In this document: positions 28,611 through 36,868 of the stretch, piece by piece
Position numbering within the stretch: position 1 is the first letter of the stretch
How the letters are laid out: each line of letters begins with the position of its first letter
Source: JACCVG01 sp963790245
GTDB lineage: Bacteria; Actinomycetota; Thermoleophilia; Solirubrobacterales; Thermoleophilaceae
Assembly (NCBI GenBank): GCA_963790245.1
Contig: CAWBNP010000002.1
Coordinates: forward strand, 1-64,000
DNA length: 64,000 bases
Direction of reading: 5' to 3'
The notes under the pieces: generated by a model
Databases searched by the model: none
What the model saw: the letters and a program-made list of their open reading frames with translations, nothing else
Told to the model about the DNA's origin: nothing
Program-made: the position numbers and the translations under genes

Positions 28611-28741
28611 TCAGGCTCTCCTTGGCGGCTTAGTTTGGTCCGGCGGGGCGGATTCTGGCACGACGGTCCTTCCCGCAGTCGCCCGAGTCTGTTAGACGTA
28701 GGCGCGACGGGTTCGGAAGCCGACCAGCGAGAGAGGGAGAG
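28611..28741. promoter_or_regulatory. Divergent intergenic region, thiolase / ferritin-like genes
   Basis: 131 bp containing both start regions. On the plus strand a purine-rich ribosome-binding site (GAGAGAGGGAGAG) precedes ATG 28742. On the minus strand AAGGAGAG precedes the thiolase. No convincing -35/-10 pair or operator was seen. Confidence 0.35.
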
Positions 28742-29443
28742 ATGGAACAGATCGAGAGCCACCATGAGGCGGGCTCCTCGCGCAAGCGATTTCTCCAGAT
28801 GGTCGGAGGAGCAGGCGCCGCCGGCGCGCTGGGACTGCTCGCGACGGCCTGCGGCGATGGCGGCGGCTCGGAGCAGGAGAAGCCCAAGGACGCGGTCGCG
28901 GGCGACCTGACGATCGTCCAGTACGCACTGACGCTCGAGTACCTCGAGGCGAAGTTCTACGCCGACGTGCTGGATGCGGGCGTGCTCAAGGATCCCGGCC
29001 TGATCAAGACGGCCGAGGACATCGCCCAGAACGAGCAGGAGCACGTCGAGGTGCTGCGCGCGCTCGTCTCCCAGCTCGGCGCCAACCCCGTGCCCGACCC
29101 CGAGGGCGACTTCCGGTCGGTGATCGATCAGGGCGAGCGCGCGGTGCTCGAAACCGCCGCGATCGTCGAGAACGTCGGCGCCGCCGCCTACCTCGGCCAG
29201 GCTCCACTGATCCAGGACCCCGACATCCTCGCCGCCGCGCTCTCGATCCACACCGTCGAAGCGCGCCACGCGGCCGCGCTCAACAAGGCCTACGGCTTTG
29301 CGTTCGCCACCGACGATCCGCTCGAGGGCTCGGTGCCCAACGGCCCGTTCGCCAAGCCGCTTGACATGGAAGCCGTCCTCGAGCAGATCGAGCCGTTCCT
29401 GCCGAAGGACCGAGCCGCCTCGAACGGGAAGGAGAGCTCATGA
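28742..29443 (+). CDS. Ferritin-like protein with Tat/lipoprotein-type leader
   Basis: 233 residues. The N-terminus has a twin-basic export signal (SSRKRFLQMVGGAGAAGALGL) ending at ATACG, so it may be lipid-anchored. The rest is a four-helix ferritin-2-type domain with metal-ligand pattern LEYLEAKFY, NEQEHVEVL and HTVEARHAA, consistent with a di-iron centre. Function in this family is unsettled (metal storage, oxidative stress, desiccation). Coupled by an ATGA overlap to a second ferritin-like gene. Confidence 0.82.
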   Translation: MEQIESHHEAGSSRKRFLQMVGGAGAAGALGLLATACGDGGGSEQEKPKDAVAGDLTIVQYALTLEYLEAKFYADVLDAGVLKDPGLIKTAEDIAQNEQEHVEVLRALVSQLGANPVPDPEGDFRSVIDQGERAVLETAAIVENVGAAAYLGQAPLIQDPDILAAALSIHTVEARHAAALNKAYGFAFATDDPLEGSVPNGPFAKPLDMEAVLEQIEPFLPKDRAASNGKESS

Positions 29444-30084
29444 CCGGCTCGCGATTGGAGACGGTGGGGATCGAGGGGATCACCCGCCAGGCGTTCGTGC
29501 TCCGTGGCGCGCTCGCCGCGGGAGCGGTCTACGGCGCGGCCGCCGTCGGCCCGGTCGTCGCGGCGGCACTCGCCCAGGAGGAGACCGAGCCCGGCATCCC
29601 GCAGACCAGCGACGTCTCAATCCTGAACTTCGCGCTGACGCTCGAGTACCTCGAGGCGGCCTTCTACACCGAGGCGCTCGAGCAGGTCCCGAATCTCTCG
29701 AGCGAGGCGACGGAGCTCGCCGAGGAGCTGCGCGACAACGAGGACGCCCACGTGGAGGGCTTGATCGACACGCTCGAGAAGCTCGACGCCGATCCGGTCG
29801 AGGAGCCGCGCTTCGTATGGGGCGACGTGTTCGCGAGCGAGGGCCGCTTCCTGAAGACGGCGGTCGTGCTCGAGGACACCGGCGTCAGCGCCTATAACGG
29901 CGCTGCCCCGCTGCTCCAGAGCAAGGAGATCCTGGCGGCCGCCGGGAGCATCGTGCAGGTCGAGGGCCGTCATGCGGCGCTCGTGCGAGCGCTGAGCGGC
30001 CAGGAGCCGACGATCTCTGCCTTTGACGCCCCGCTGACCGAGAACCAGGTCCTGCGGGCCGTCGAGCCCTTCATCCGTTCCTGA
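29440..30084 (+). CDS. Second ferritin-like protein, exported
   Basis: 214 residues, paralogue of the preceding product: ALTLEYLEAAFYTEALEQ, DNEDAHVEGL and VEGRHAALVRAL give the same helix/ligand pattern. The N-terminal region (ITRQAFVLRGALAAGAVYGA) is a hydrophobic export signal with one arginine and no lipobox, so this copy is probably periplasmic or membrane-anchored rather than lipidated. Translationally coupled; the two may form a heteromer. Confidence 0.82.
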   Translation: MTGSRLETVGIEGITRQAFVLRGALAAGAVYGAAAVGPVVAAALAQEETEPGIPQTSDVSILNFALTLEYLEAAFYTEALEQVPNLSSEATELAEELRDNEDAHVEGLIDTLEKLDADPVEEPRFVWGDVFASEGRFLKTAVVLEDTGVSAYNGAAPLLQSKEILAAAGSIVQVEGRHAALVRALSGQEPTISAFDAPLTENQVLRAVEPFIRS

Positions 30085-30089
30085 CCCCG

Positions 30090-31172
30090 ATGCCGCTCGG
30101 TGACCGGCTGGCCGGGGCGCTGTTTGATCGCGGCCTGAACCCCCTCGCGGCGCGCCTGCTGCGGGCCAACGCTCGGGCGGAGGGGGCGATGCCCGACCCG
30201 CCGTTGTTCCGGCCGACGACCGGCCGACGTAGGTCCGGGTTCGCCCACTACAACGTCGTCATCCCGCAGCTGCCCGAGCCGCACCGCTTCTTCGCCTGCA
30301 TGGTGATAATCGGCCAGTCGGGCGCGCGGGTCTTCGACGACGACCATGCGCTCGTCGGCGGTAGCCCGCGCGATACGGCGACGGTCGCGTGCGGAACCGC
30401 GGTGACGGCGCCCGAGCGGTTCGAGCGCTTCTCGATCTCGCGTGATTGCGAGCTGCGCCCGGACGGCTCGCTGCTGCGCTTCGGCCAAGAGCTCGAGATC
30501 AACGGACTGTTTCCGACCTACGCGGTCAAGGTGAGGCAGCCCGAGCTCCAACTCGACCTCGAGCTGACCTGCACCGATGAGATCACCTGGTTCGCGCGAG
30601 GACCGATCTACGACCACATCGGGCTGCCCGCCCGCTGCAGCGGTGAGATCAGCTGGCGCGCGGAGGCCCAGTCGGTCTCGGGCCTTTGCTCCTTCGAGCA
30701 CGCACAGGGGATGAGCGCCGCCACGCTGGTCGACCGGCCGCTGCCCGCGACACTCAAGCTTCCCTGCGACCGGTTCATCTACCAGGTGCTCCAGCTCGAC
30801 GCCGACCGCCTGCTGCTGCTCACAGACGTGCTGGTCGCCGGCCGGCCGATGATCGCGACGGCATACCTCAAGGAGCTTGGCGGCGAGCAGCGCCGGTGGG
30901 TCGACGGCGTCCACTGCGAGCCCGCCCCGGGCGGCCAGAGCGCCGCAGCCCCCGACGGCAGGCCGACGGCGCTCCCGCGCTCCTACGGCTGGCGGCTGGG
31001 AGGGGAGCTCGAGCTCGAGGTCATCCCCGACACCGCGACGATCTACGGCGTCGGGACGGGCTGGATCGGCGGGGCGGAGTTCCACGGCAGCTTCCGCGGC
31101 GAAACCGTCTCGGGGCGGGCCTACTGCGAGTACGTCGATCGGCGCCGGGGGTCGCCTCCGAGCCTCTTGTAG
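30090..31172 (+). CDS. Conserved protein of unknown function (possibly DUF6670)
   Basis: 360 residues, soluble, beta-rich, no signal peptide. The size and WFARGPIYDHIGLPARCSGEI-like middle remind me of the DUF6670 family found near lipid-metabolism genes, but I cannot confirm this. It follows the ferritin pair by 5 nt and precedes the MaoC genes, so it may be read with either. Confidence 0.6.
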   Translation: MPLGDRLAGALFDRGLNPLAARLLRANARAEGAMPDPPLFRPTTGRRRSGFAHYNVVIPQLPEPHRFFACMVIIGQSGARVFDDDHALVGGSPRDTATVACGTAVTAPERFERFSISRDCELRPDGSLLRFGQELEINGLFPTYAVKVRQPELQLDLELTCTDEITWFARGPIYDHIGLPARCSGEISWRAEAQSVSGLCSFEHAQGMSAATLVDRPLPATLKLPCDRFIYQVLQLDADRLLLLTDVLVAGRPMIATAYLKELGGEQRRWVDGVHCEPAPGGQSAAAPDGRPTALPRSYGWRLGGELELEVIPDTATIYGVGTGWIGGAEFHGSFRGETVSGRAYCEYVDRRRGSPPSLL

Positions 31173-31184
31173 GCTGCCGCCCCG

Positions 31185-31625
31185 ATGGCCATCAAGACCG
31201 AAGCGATCGGCAAGACGTTCCCGGCTACGAGCTACGAGGTCGGCGCCGAGAAGATCCGCGAGTACGCCTACGCGACAGGGGCAGACGGGCCGGTCCATAC
31301 GGACCGCGATGCCGCCACGGCCGCGGGATTCCGCGATCTCGTCGCGCCGCCGATGTTCGCCGTCGTCTACTCGGCCCCGTCCTTCATGCCGGCGCTGTTC
31401 GACCCCGAGGTCGCGATGAACTTCGCGACGATGGTCCACGGCGGCCAGGAGTTCATCTGGGGCGAGCCGGTCTGCGCCGGGGACACGATCTCGACAACGA
31501 TCGAGGTCAAGGACATCAGCCAGCAGGACGACAAGGGCTTTTACGTGTTCGAGACGGTCTCAATAAACCAGGACGGCGACGAGGTCGCCCGCGGCACGTG
31601 GACCAATATCGTGAGGGGGGTCTGA
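31185..31625 (+). CDS. MaoC-like dehydratase, HadA-type subunit
   Basis: 146 residues, single hotdog fold with the N-terminal FAS1-like dehydratase layout: GADGPVHTDRDAATAAGFRDLVAPPMFAV, shown here as family resemblance in two halves. In the mycobacterial (3R)-hydroxyacyl-ACP dehydratase, HadA is the substrate-binding, catalytically silent partner. TAGGCT (31170-31175) ends 9 nt before ATG, so it probably starts a leaderless transcript. Its stop overlaps the start of the HadB-type gene. Confidence 0.83.
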   Translation: MAIKTEAIGKTFPATSYEVGAEKIREYAYATGADGPVHTDRDAATAAGFRDLVAPPMFAVVYSAPSFMPALFDPEVAMNFATMVHGGQEFIWGEPVCAGDTISTTIEVKDISQQDDKGFYVFETVSINQDGDEVARGTWTNIVRGV

Positions 31626-32011
31626 TGGATGTCGGCGACCAGATCCCGGAGCGCAAGGTGACGCCCGACAAGTACCTGCCGCACCGCTATGCAGGCGCCT
31701 CGGGGGACTTCAACCCGATTCACATCGACCCAGAGTTCGCGAAGTCCGTCGGGTTGCCGTCGAACATCCTTCACGGCCTGTACTCGATGGCACAGGTCGC
31801 GATCGCGAGCACCGCCGCGGCGGGCGGCGATCCACGGTCCCTCAAGCGGCTGTCGGTCCAGTTCAGGGGCATGGGGCTGCCCGAGCAGGAGATCACCGTC
31901 ACGGGCTCGGTGACCTCGGTCGACGGTGAGCGCGTCGTGATCGAGACCGCCGCCGAGCAGGGCGGGAAGAAGATCATCCGCAACGCCGAAGCCGAAGTCC
32001 AGCTCACCTGA
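31625..32011 (+). CDS. MaoC-like dehydratase, HadB-type catalytic subunit
   Basis: 128 residues, hotdog fold. The hydratase-2 motif is intact: YAGASGDFNPIHIDPEFA contains the catalytic Asp and His, followed by GLPSNILHGLYSMA. With the preceding subunit it should form a heterodimeric (R)-specific enoyl hydratase/dehydratase like HadAB, in fatty acid elongation. Translationally coupled (TGATG). Confidence 0.87.
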   Translation: MDVGDQIPERKVTPDKYLPHRYAGASGDFNPIHIDPEFAKSVGLPSNILHGLYSMAQVAIASTAAAGGDPRSLKRLSVQFRGMGLPEQEITVTGSVTSVDGERVVIETAAEQGGKKIIRNAEAEVQLT

Positions 32012-32016
32012 GCTTC

Positions 32017-32022
32017 TAGAGT
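32017..32022 (+). promoter_or_regulatory. -10 hexamer TAGAGT for leaderless hrcA
   Basis: TAGAGT ends 7 nt before GTG 32030. The alternative GTG at 32021 overlaps the hexamer, so 32030 is the better start. No CIRCE inverted repeat was found in the upstream region, which is occupied by the MaoC coding sequence. Confidence 0.5.
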
Positions 32023-32029
32023 GGCTGGC

Positions 32030-33055
32030 GTGGAACTCACGCCCAGACAGGAGTTCGTGATGCTCAAGCTGGTCGAGGGCTACGTCGCCCTCGGCGAGCC
32101 GGTCGGCTCCAAGTGGCTCTCCCAGCAGCCCGGCGTCGACTGGGGCTCCTCGACGATCCGCGCCGAGCTCGCCCAGCTCGAACAGCGCGGCCTGCTGGCC
32201 CACCCGCATACGTCGGCCGGCCGAGTTCCCACAGAGCGCGGCTACCGATTCTTCGTCGATGACCTGATCAGCTCCGGCGATCTCCCGGCGATCAATCCGC
32301 AGCTCAGCCTGACCGACATGCGGCGCGAGGTGGACGAGGCGATGCGCTCGACGACCGAGCAGCTCTCCCAGATCACCGATCTCCTCGCGATGGTCTCGGC
32401 GCCCCCGATCGGGACGACCTCGATCCATCGCGTAGAGGTGATCCAGCTCCAGCCGCAGGTCGCGATGGTGGTCGTGATCACCTCGACCGGCGGGGTGACC
32501 AAGCGCGTGATCACCTACGAGCGGGCACTCGACCCGGGCCTCGTCGCGTGGTCGGCGAGTTACCTCAACGAGCGGCTCACCGGGCTCGGGCTGGGTACGC
32601 GGATGCTCGCGGGCCGGCTCGACGACCCGAGCCTCTCACCGCCCGAGCGAGACTTCCTCGCCACGCTCGCGGGCGCCTTTACCGACCTCGAGGAAACCGC
32701 CGAGGACACGCTCTACGTGAGTGGTGCGACGCGCCTGCTCGCCGAGGACCGCTTCCAGGAGCTGAGCCAGATCGGCGACCTCGTGACCGCGCTCGAACGT
32801 CGCGTGGCGCTGCTCCACTACCTCCGCGGAGCGCTGAATGAGCCGAGCGTCTACCTGCGGATCGGCAGCGAGAACAAGGCGCCCGAGCTGCGGCAGGTGT
32901 CGCTGGTCGCAGCCAACTACGGCATCGCCGGCCGCAACCTCGGCGCGGTCAGCGTGATCGGACCGTTGCGGATGGATTACGCCGCCGCGATCAGCTCGGT
33001 GCGTGGCGCCGCGGCCGAGCTCTCGCGCTTCGTCGACGAGATCTACAGCCAGTGA
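32030..33055 (+). CDS. hrcA: Heat-inducible transcription repressor HrcA
   Basis: 341 residues from GTG 32030 (VELTPRQEFVMLKLVEGYV). The winged-helix N-domain contains GSKWLSQQPGVDWGSSTIRAELAQLEQRGLL and SAGRVPTERGYRFFVDDLI, diagnostic of HrcA, each quoted in part; the C-terminal GAF-like domain ends VSVIGPLRMDYAAAISSVR. HrcA represses chaperone genes at CIRCE operators. Its stop overlaps the GTG of dnaJ, so repressor and co-chaperone are coupled. Confidence 0.92.
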   Translation: MELTPRQEFVMLKLVEGYVALGEPVGSKWLSQQPGVDWGSSTIRAELAQLEQRGLLAHPHTSAGRVPTERGYRFFVDDLISSGDLPAINPQLSLTDMRREVDEAMRSTTEQLSQITDLLAMVSAPPIGTTSIHRVEVIQLQPQVAMVVVITSTGGVTKRVITYERALDPGLVAWSASYLNERLTGLGLGTRMLAGRLDDPSLSPPERDFLATLAGAFTDLEETAEDTLYVSGATRLLAEDRFQELSQIGDLVTALERRVALLHYLRGALNEPSVYLRIGSENKAPELRQVSLVAANYGIAGRNLGAVSVIGPLRMDYAAAISSVRGAAAELSRFVDEIYSQ

Positions 33056-34161
33056 AGCGCGATTGTTATGCGGTGCTCGGTGTCTCCAGAGATGCCGGTG
33101 AGACCGACATCAAGAAGGCTTTCCGGAAGCTGGCCCGCGAACTCCATCCCGATGTCAACGCCCACGATCCGGAGGCCGAGGAGAAGTTCAAGGAGGCCGC
33201 CGAGGCCTACGAGATCCTGTCTGACCCCGATCGTCGCGCGATCTATGACCGTCACGGCCACGACGGCCTCAGCTCGCGCGGCTTCGCCTCCCAGACCTCC
33301 GGGTTCGGCTCGGTGGCGGACATCTTCAGCTCCTTTTTCGGGGATCAGTTCGGCGGACCGGGTGGCGCGATGCAGGGCGCCGACCTCGCGGTAGCCGTCG
33401 AGGTGACGCTCGCCGAGGCCGCGACCGGCAAACAGGTCGACGTCGACTACGAGGCGGTCGCCGCGTGCGAGCGCTGTCACGGAAACAAGGCGGAACCCGG
33501 AACTCCGATCGAGACCTGCGAGACGTGCGCCGGTCAGGGTCAGGTCCGCGTTGTCGCCCGTTCGCCGTTCGGCCAGGTCGTCCAGGCGCGCGCCTGCGAC
33601 GCCTGCGGCGGTGACGGGAGCATCGCGCGCGAGCCGTGCGGCGAATGTGCGGGGCGCGGCCGGGTCCGCGTCGATCGCTCGATCGTGGTCGACGTACCCG
33701 CCGGTATCTCCGACGACCAGAGGATCCGGCTCTCGGGCCGCGGCCACGCCGGCGAGCGTGGCGGGCCGCCGGGCGACCTCTACGTGGTCGTGGCGGTCCA
33801 GGAGGACGAGCGGTTCGTGCGCGACGGCAGCGATCTCGTGACGGTGGTCGATCTCGCCGCGCCGGACGCCGCGCTGGGGACGACGATTACGGTCGAGACG
33901 CTCGACGGCGGACACGAGCTCGACATCCCCGCCGGGACCCAGCCCGGCACGATCTTCGAGCTCCGTGGGCTGGGCATGCCGAGCCTTGGCCGCAGCCGTC
34001 GCGGCAGCCAGCGGGTCGTCGCCAATGTGGTGATACCCCGCAACCTGAGCGAGGAGCAGCGGCGGCTACTGGAGGAGTTTTCCGAGACGATCGGCGAGCA
34101 CAACCTTGGCGAGGCCGCGCAGCGCTCGATGTTCGAACGGCTGCGCGGCGCCCTGTCCTGA
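33052..34161 (+). CDS. dnaJ: Chaperone DnaJ (Hsp40)
   Basis: 369 residues. J-domain with HPD in ARELHPDVN, a Gly/Phe region (GFASQTSGFGS), then four CxxCxGxG zinc-finger repeats (CERCHGNK, CETCAGQG, CDACGGDG, CGECAGRG) and the C-terminal substrate domains. It stimulates DnaK. The first repeat has N-K in place of the usual G-x-G end. GTG start coupled to hrcA. Confidence 0.95.
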   Translation: MKRDCYAVLGVSRDAGETDIKKAFRKLARELHPDVNAHDPEAEEKFKEAAEAYEILSDPDRRAIYDRHGHDGLSSRGFASQTSGFGSVADIFSSFFGDQFGGPGGAMQGADLAVAVEVTLAEAATGKQVDVDYEAVAACERCHGNKAEPGTPIETCETCAGQGQVRVVARSPFGQVVQARACDACGGDGSIAREPCGECAGRGRVRVDRSIVVDVPAGISDDQRIRLSGRGHAGERGGPPGDLYVVVAVQEDERFVRDGSDLVTVVDLAAPDAALGTTITVETLDGGHELDIPAGTQPGTIFELRGLGMPSLGRSRRGSQRVVANVVIPRNLSEEQRRLLEEFSETIGEHNLGEAAQRSMFERLRGALS

Positions 34162-34227
34162 GCCGATATTGAAGAGCCAGGTCTGTACGCGTTGGACTGC
34201 TCGCCACGCTCCGGAGCGCGATTATCG

Positions 34228-34256
34228 CCGGCCCCACAACCAAGATTGTGGGCGGC
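34228..34256 (+). terminator. Hairpin after dnaJ
   Basis: Stem CCCACAA (34233-34239) and TTGTGGG (34246-34252) with a 6-nt loop, extendable outward by G/C pairs. It lies in the 117-bp dnaJ-prmA gap. No T-run follows, so it could equally be a leader structure of prmA. Confidence 0.4.
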
Positions 34257-34278
34257 AAGGTTCTCTGAGTAGAGCCAC

Positions 34279-35088
34279 ATGATCAGGCTCGCGCTGCGCG
34301 CACCGATTGGCGCGGCCGAGCCTGTTCTCGCCGCTCTGCTCGAGCTGGCCCCCTCGGGCGTCGAGCAGGTCGACGGCGACGGGTGGGTCGAGTACGCGGT
34401 CTATGGAGCTCCCGGGGAGTTGCCGGAGCTGGCGATCGGTAGGGCCGAGGTCGGCGGCGTGCTGGTCGAGGTCCGCGGCGAGCAGGTGCCTGACGATTGG
34501 GCTGAGCGCTGGCGGAACTTTCACCACCCGGTGCTCGTCGGCGGGCGGCTCTGGGTTCGTCCTCCGTGGGAGAGGGCGGCGATCCGCCCCGGCGTCAAGG
34601 AGATCGTGATAGATCCCGGCCGCGCGTTCGGGACCGGGTCGCACGCGACGACGCGGCTCTGCCTGGAGCTGATGCTCGAGCTCGATCCGTCGGGTCCGCT
34701 GCTGGACCTCGGCTGCGGGTCGGGGGTGCTGGCAATCGCGGCCGCAAAGCTCGGCTTCGAGCCGGTCCACGCCGTAGACGCCGATTCGCTCGCGATCGAC
34801 GCAACGCTCGAGAACGCGCGCGTCAACGGTGTCGAGCTCGCGTCCGTGTCACGTCATGACCTCCGCAATCAGGCGCCGCCCGAGTCGCCGACGATCGTCG
34901 CCAACCTGATGCGACCGTTGCTGGTGCGGATCGCGCAGCTGATCGCCCTTCCTCCGAAGCGACTGATCCTCTCCGGCCTGCTGGAGCAGGAGGCCGACGA
35001 GGTCGCCGCGGCATTCGCTCCGCTGGTCGAGCGCCGCCGGCTCAGCGACCAGGGCTGGACGGCGCTGCTGCTCGACGCGGACCCGTAG
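34279..35088 (+). CDS. prmA: Ribosomal protein L11 methyltransferase
   Basis: 269 residues. SAM-binding motif LLDLGCGSGVLAIAAAKLG, upstream RAFGTGSHATTRLCLELM and NLMRPLLVRI are the PrmA signature. It trimethylates L11. It follows hrcA-dnaJ as in many bacteria; rsmE, commonly next, is not found. Confidence 0.9.
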   Translation: MIRLALRAPIGAAEPVLAALLELAPSGVEQVDGDGWVEYAVYGAPGELPELAIGRAEVGGVLVEVRGEQVPDDWAERWRNFHHPVLVGGRLWVRPPWERAAIRPGVKEIVIDPGRAFGTGSHATTRLCLELMLELDPSGPLLDLGCGSGVLAIAAAKLGFEPVHAVDADSLAIDATLENARVNGVELASVSRHDLRNQAPPESPTIVANLMRPLLVRIAQLIALPPKRLILSGLLEQEADEVAAAFAPLVERRRLSDQGWTALLLDADP

Positions 35089-35097
35089 GGTGGCCCG

Positions 35098-36351
35098 ATG
35101 ATTCTCGCGATCGTGATCTTCGTGGTCGCCCTGGTGGTGATCGCATTCGAGTGGACGCACCGGACCAAGGTCGCGCTGATCGCCGCGACGCTGCTGATCC
35201 TGGCCCAGACGATCGATCAGGAGCAGGCGATCGAGGCGATCGACTTCGACACGATCGGCCTGCTCGCGGGGATGATGCTGATGGTCAAGCTGACCGAGCC
35301 GACCGGCGTCTACAACTTCCTCGCGATTCGAGCCGGCCAGATCTCACGCGGCCGTCCATTGCTGACCGTGATCGCGTTGACCGGCACGACGGCGCTGCTA
35401 TCCGCGTTCCTCGACAACCTGACGACCGTTCTGCTGATGGTGCCGATCACTTTCCTGCTCGCGGATACGCTGGACATCGACCCGATCCCGCTGGTGATCA
35501 TGGAGATCATCGCCTCCAACATCGGGGGTACCGCGACCCTGATCGGTGATCCGCCGAACATCCTGATCGCCGGCGAAACCGGGCTCTCGTTCGGCGAGTT
35601 TCTGGTCAACCTGGCCCCCGTGTCGATCGTCACGCTCGTGATCGTCATCGGCGTGCTCTACGCGTTCTTTCGGAAGCGATTCCAGATTGCCCCCGAAGCC
35701 CGCGCTCGGGTGATGGAGCTCGACGCGCGCGCCGCAATCGAGGACCCGGACGAGCTCAAGCGCACGCTCCCGATCCTCGTTCTGACGATCCTCGTGTTCT
35801 TCGTCCATGGTCCGCTCGGCGTCGAGCCCGCTACGGTCGCGCTCGCCGGGGCTTCGGTGATGCTCGTCACGAGCCGCCAGAACCTCGAGGGGGCGCTTTC
35901 CGGGATCGAATGGGCGACGCTGTTCTTCTTCTTGGGTCTGTTCGTGATGGTCGGGGCCCTCGAGCAGACCGGGGCGATTGCGATCGTCGCGGACTGGATC
36001 GGCTCGGTTACCGCCGGAGACCGGACCGCGGAACTGCTCGGTATCAGCTGGGTGGCGGCAATCGGCTCGGCCGTGGTCGACAACATCCCGTTCACGACGG
36101 CGATGCTGCCGGTCGTCTCCGAGCTTGCCGGCGACAGTGGTGACAACGCCTACTGGTGGGCGCTGGCGCTCGGAGCCTGTTTCGGCGGCAACGCTACGAT
36201 CATTGCCGCGGCCGCGAACGTCGCCGCAGCCGGCATGGCCGAGCGCGCCGGGCGACCGATCGGCTTCGTCCAGTTCGCAAAGATCGGAATACCCGCGACA
36301 CTGCTCTCGATCCTGATCTCGACCGTCTACATCCTGGTGCGCTACGTATGA
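35098..36351 (+). CDS. ArsB/NhaD-family ion transporter
   Basis: 417 residues, about eleven membrane helices in two halves. The family motifs SAFLDNLTTVLLMVPI and IGDPPNILIAGETGLSFGEF are clear, as is the second-half equivalent SAVVDNIPFTTAMLPV. The superfamily includes arsenite exporters, Na+/H+ antiporters and divalent-anion carriers; the paired DN motifs resemble NhaD/ArsB. ATG 35098 lies 6 nt after TAGGGT. The CBS gene overlaps its stop, suggesting coupled nucleotide-sensing control. Confidence 0.85.
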   Translation: MILAIVIFVVALVVIAFEWTHRTKVALIAATLLILAQTIDQEQAIEAIDFDTIGLLAGMMLMVKLTEPTGVYNFLAIRAGQISRGRPLLTVIALTGTTALLSAFLDNLTTVLLMVPITFLLADTLDIDPIPLVIMEIIASNIGGTATLIGDPPNILIAGETGLSFGEFLVNLAPVSIVTLVIVIGVLYAFFRKRFQIAPEARARVMELDARAAIEDPDELKRTLPILVLTILVFFVHGPLGVEPATVALAGASVMLVTSRQNLEGALSGIEWATLFFFLGLFVMVGALEQTGAIAIVADWIGSVTAGDRTAELLGISWVAAIGSAVVDNIPFTTAMLPVVSELAGDSGDNAYWWALALGACFGGNATIIAAAANVAAAGMAERAGRPIGFVQFAKIGIPATLLSILISTVYILVRYV

Positions 36352-36806
36352 GCCCGCGCACGCTTTCGGACGACACGATCCGGCAGGTCCCGCTGCTGCG
36401 TTCGGAGCAATCGCTGGGCGATGCGGTCGGCGAAATTCTCGACGCCGGACTTCCCGCGCTCCCTGTCGTATCCGAGGACGGCGCGCTCGTAGGCATCCTC
36501 GGTGAGCGGGAGTTCATCGCAGCGATCTTCCCCGGCTACATCGGCGAGTTGAAGTACGCCGGCTTCGTCCGCAAGTCGGTCGACGAGGTGCTCGAGCAGC
36601 GGGCCGGTTGTGTCGCCGAGCCCGTCTCCAAGCACATGAACACCGAGCACATCGATGTCGGCACCGATCACAGCGACGCCCAGCTCGCCGAGATTTTCCT
36701 CCACCACCGCGTACTGATCGTCCCGGTTGTCGAGGACGGTGGGGTTAGGGGAGTTGTCACGCGTGGGGACTTCTTTGCCGCTCTCGCAGCGCGCGCTCGC
36801 CCTTGA
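36348..36806 (+). CDS. CBS-domain protein
   Basis: 152 residues made of two CBS motifs (about 10-60 and 85-145): AGLPALPVVSEDGALVGILGEREF in two pieces and HHRVLIVPVVEDGGVRGVVTRGDF likewise. Such pairs bind adenosyl nucleotides. The ATG overlaps the transporter stop (ATGA), so it is probably the transporter's regulatory subunit. Its stop codon overlaps the -35 box of the sigma factor promoter. Confidence 0.87.
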   Translation: MSPRTLSDDTIRQVPLLRSEQSLGDAVGEILDAGLPALPVVSEDGALVGILGEREFIAAIFPGYIGELKYAGFVRKSVDEVLEQRAGCVAEPVSKHMNTEHIDVGTDHSDAQLAEIFLHHRVLIVPVVEDGGVRGVVTRGDFFAALAARARP

Positions 36807-36831
36807 AAATCGGCACTGTACGCCGTATAGT
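36803..36831 (+). promoter_or_regulatory. Near-consensus sigma-70 promoter for the sigma factor gene
   Basis: -35 TTGAAA (36803-36808), 17-bp spacer, -10 TATAGT (36826-36831): 5/6 and 5/6 matches to consensus at ideal spacing. Predicted start about 36838. This is the best -35/-10 pair I found in the window, in an A+T-rich patch unlike its surroundings. Confidence 0.75.
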
Positions 36832-36852
36832 TACTTACGGACTATAAGTAAC
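36826..36852. promoter_or_regulatory. Two overlapping inverted repeats at the sigma factor promoter
   Basis: Repeat A pairs TATAGT (36826-36831, the -10 itself) with ACTATA (36841-36846). Repeat B pairs GTTACTTA (36830-36837) with TAAGTAAC (36845-36852), a perfect 8-bp arm with a 7-bp spacer centred just after the predicted start. They share bases and cannot form together. Likely an operator for a dimeric regulator; a switchable leader structure is an alternative. Confidence 0.6.
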
Positions 36853-36868
36853 ACCGAAGGAATCAAGT

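Noticed and set aside
36826..36852. CIRCE-type HrcA operator
   Set aside because: Arms and spacing do not match the CIRCE 9-bp inverted repeat with a 9-bp spacer.
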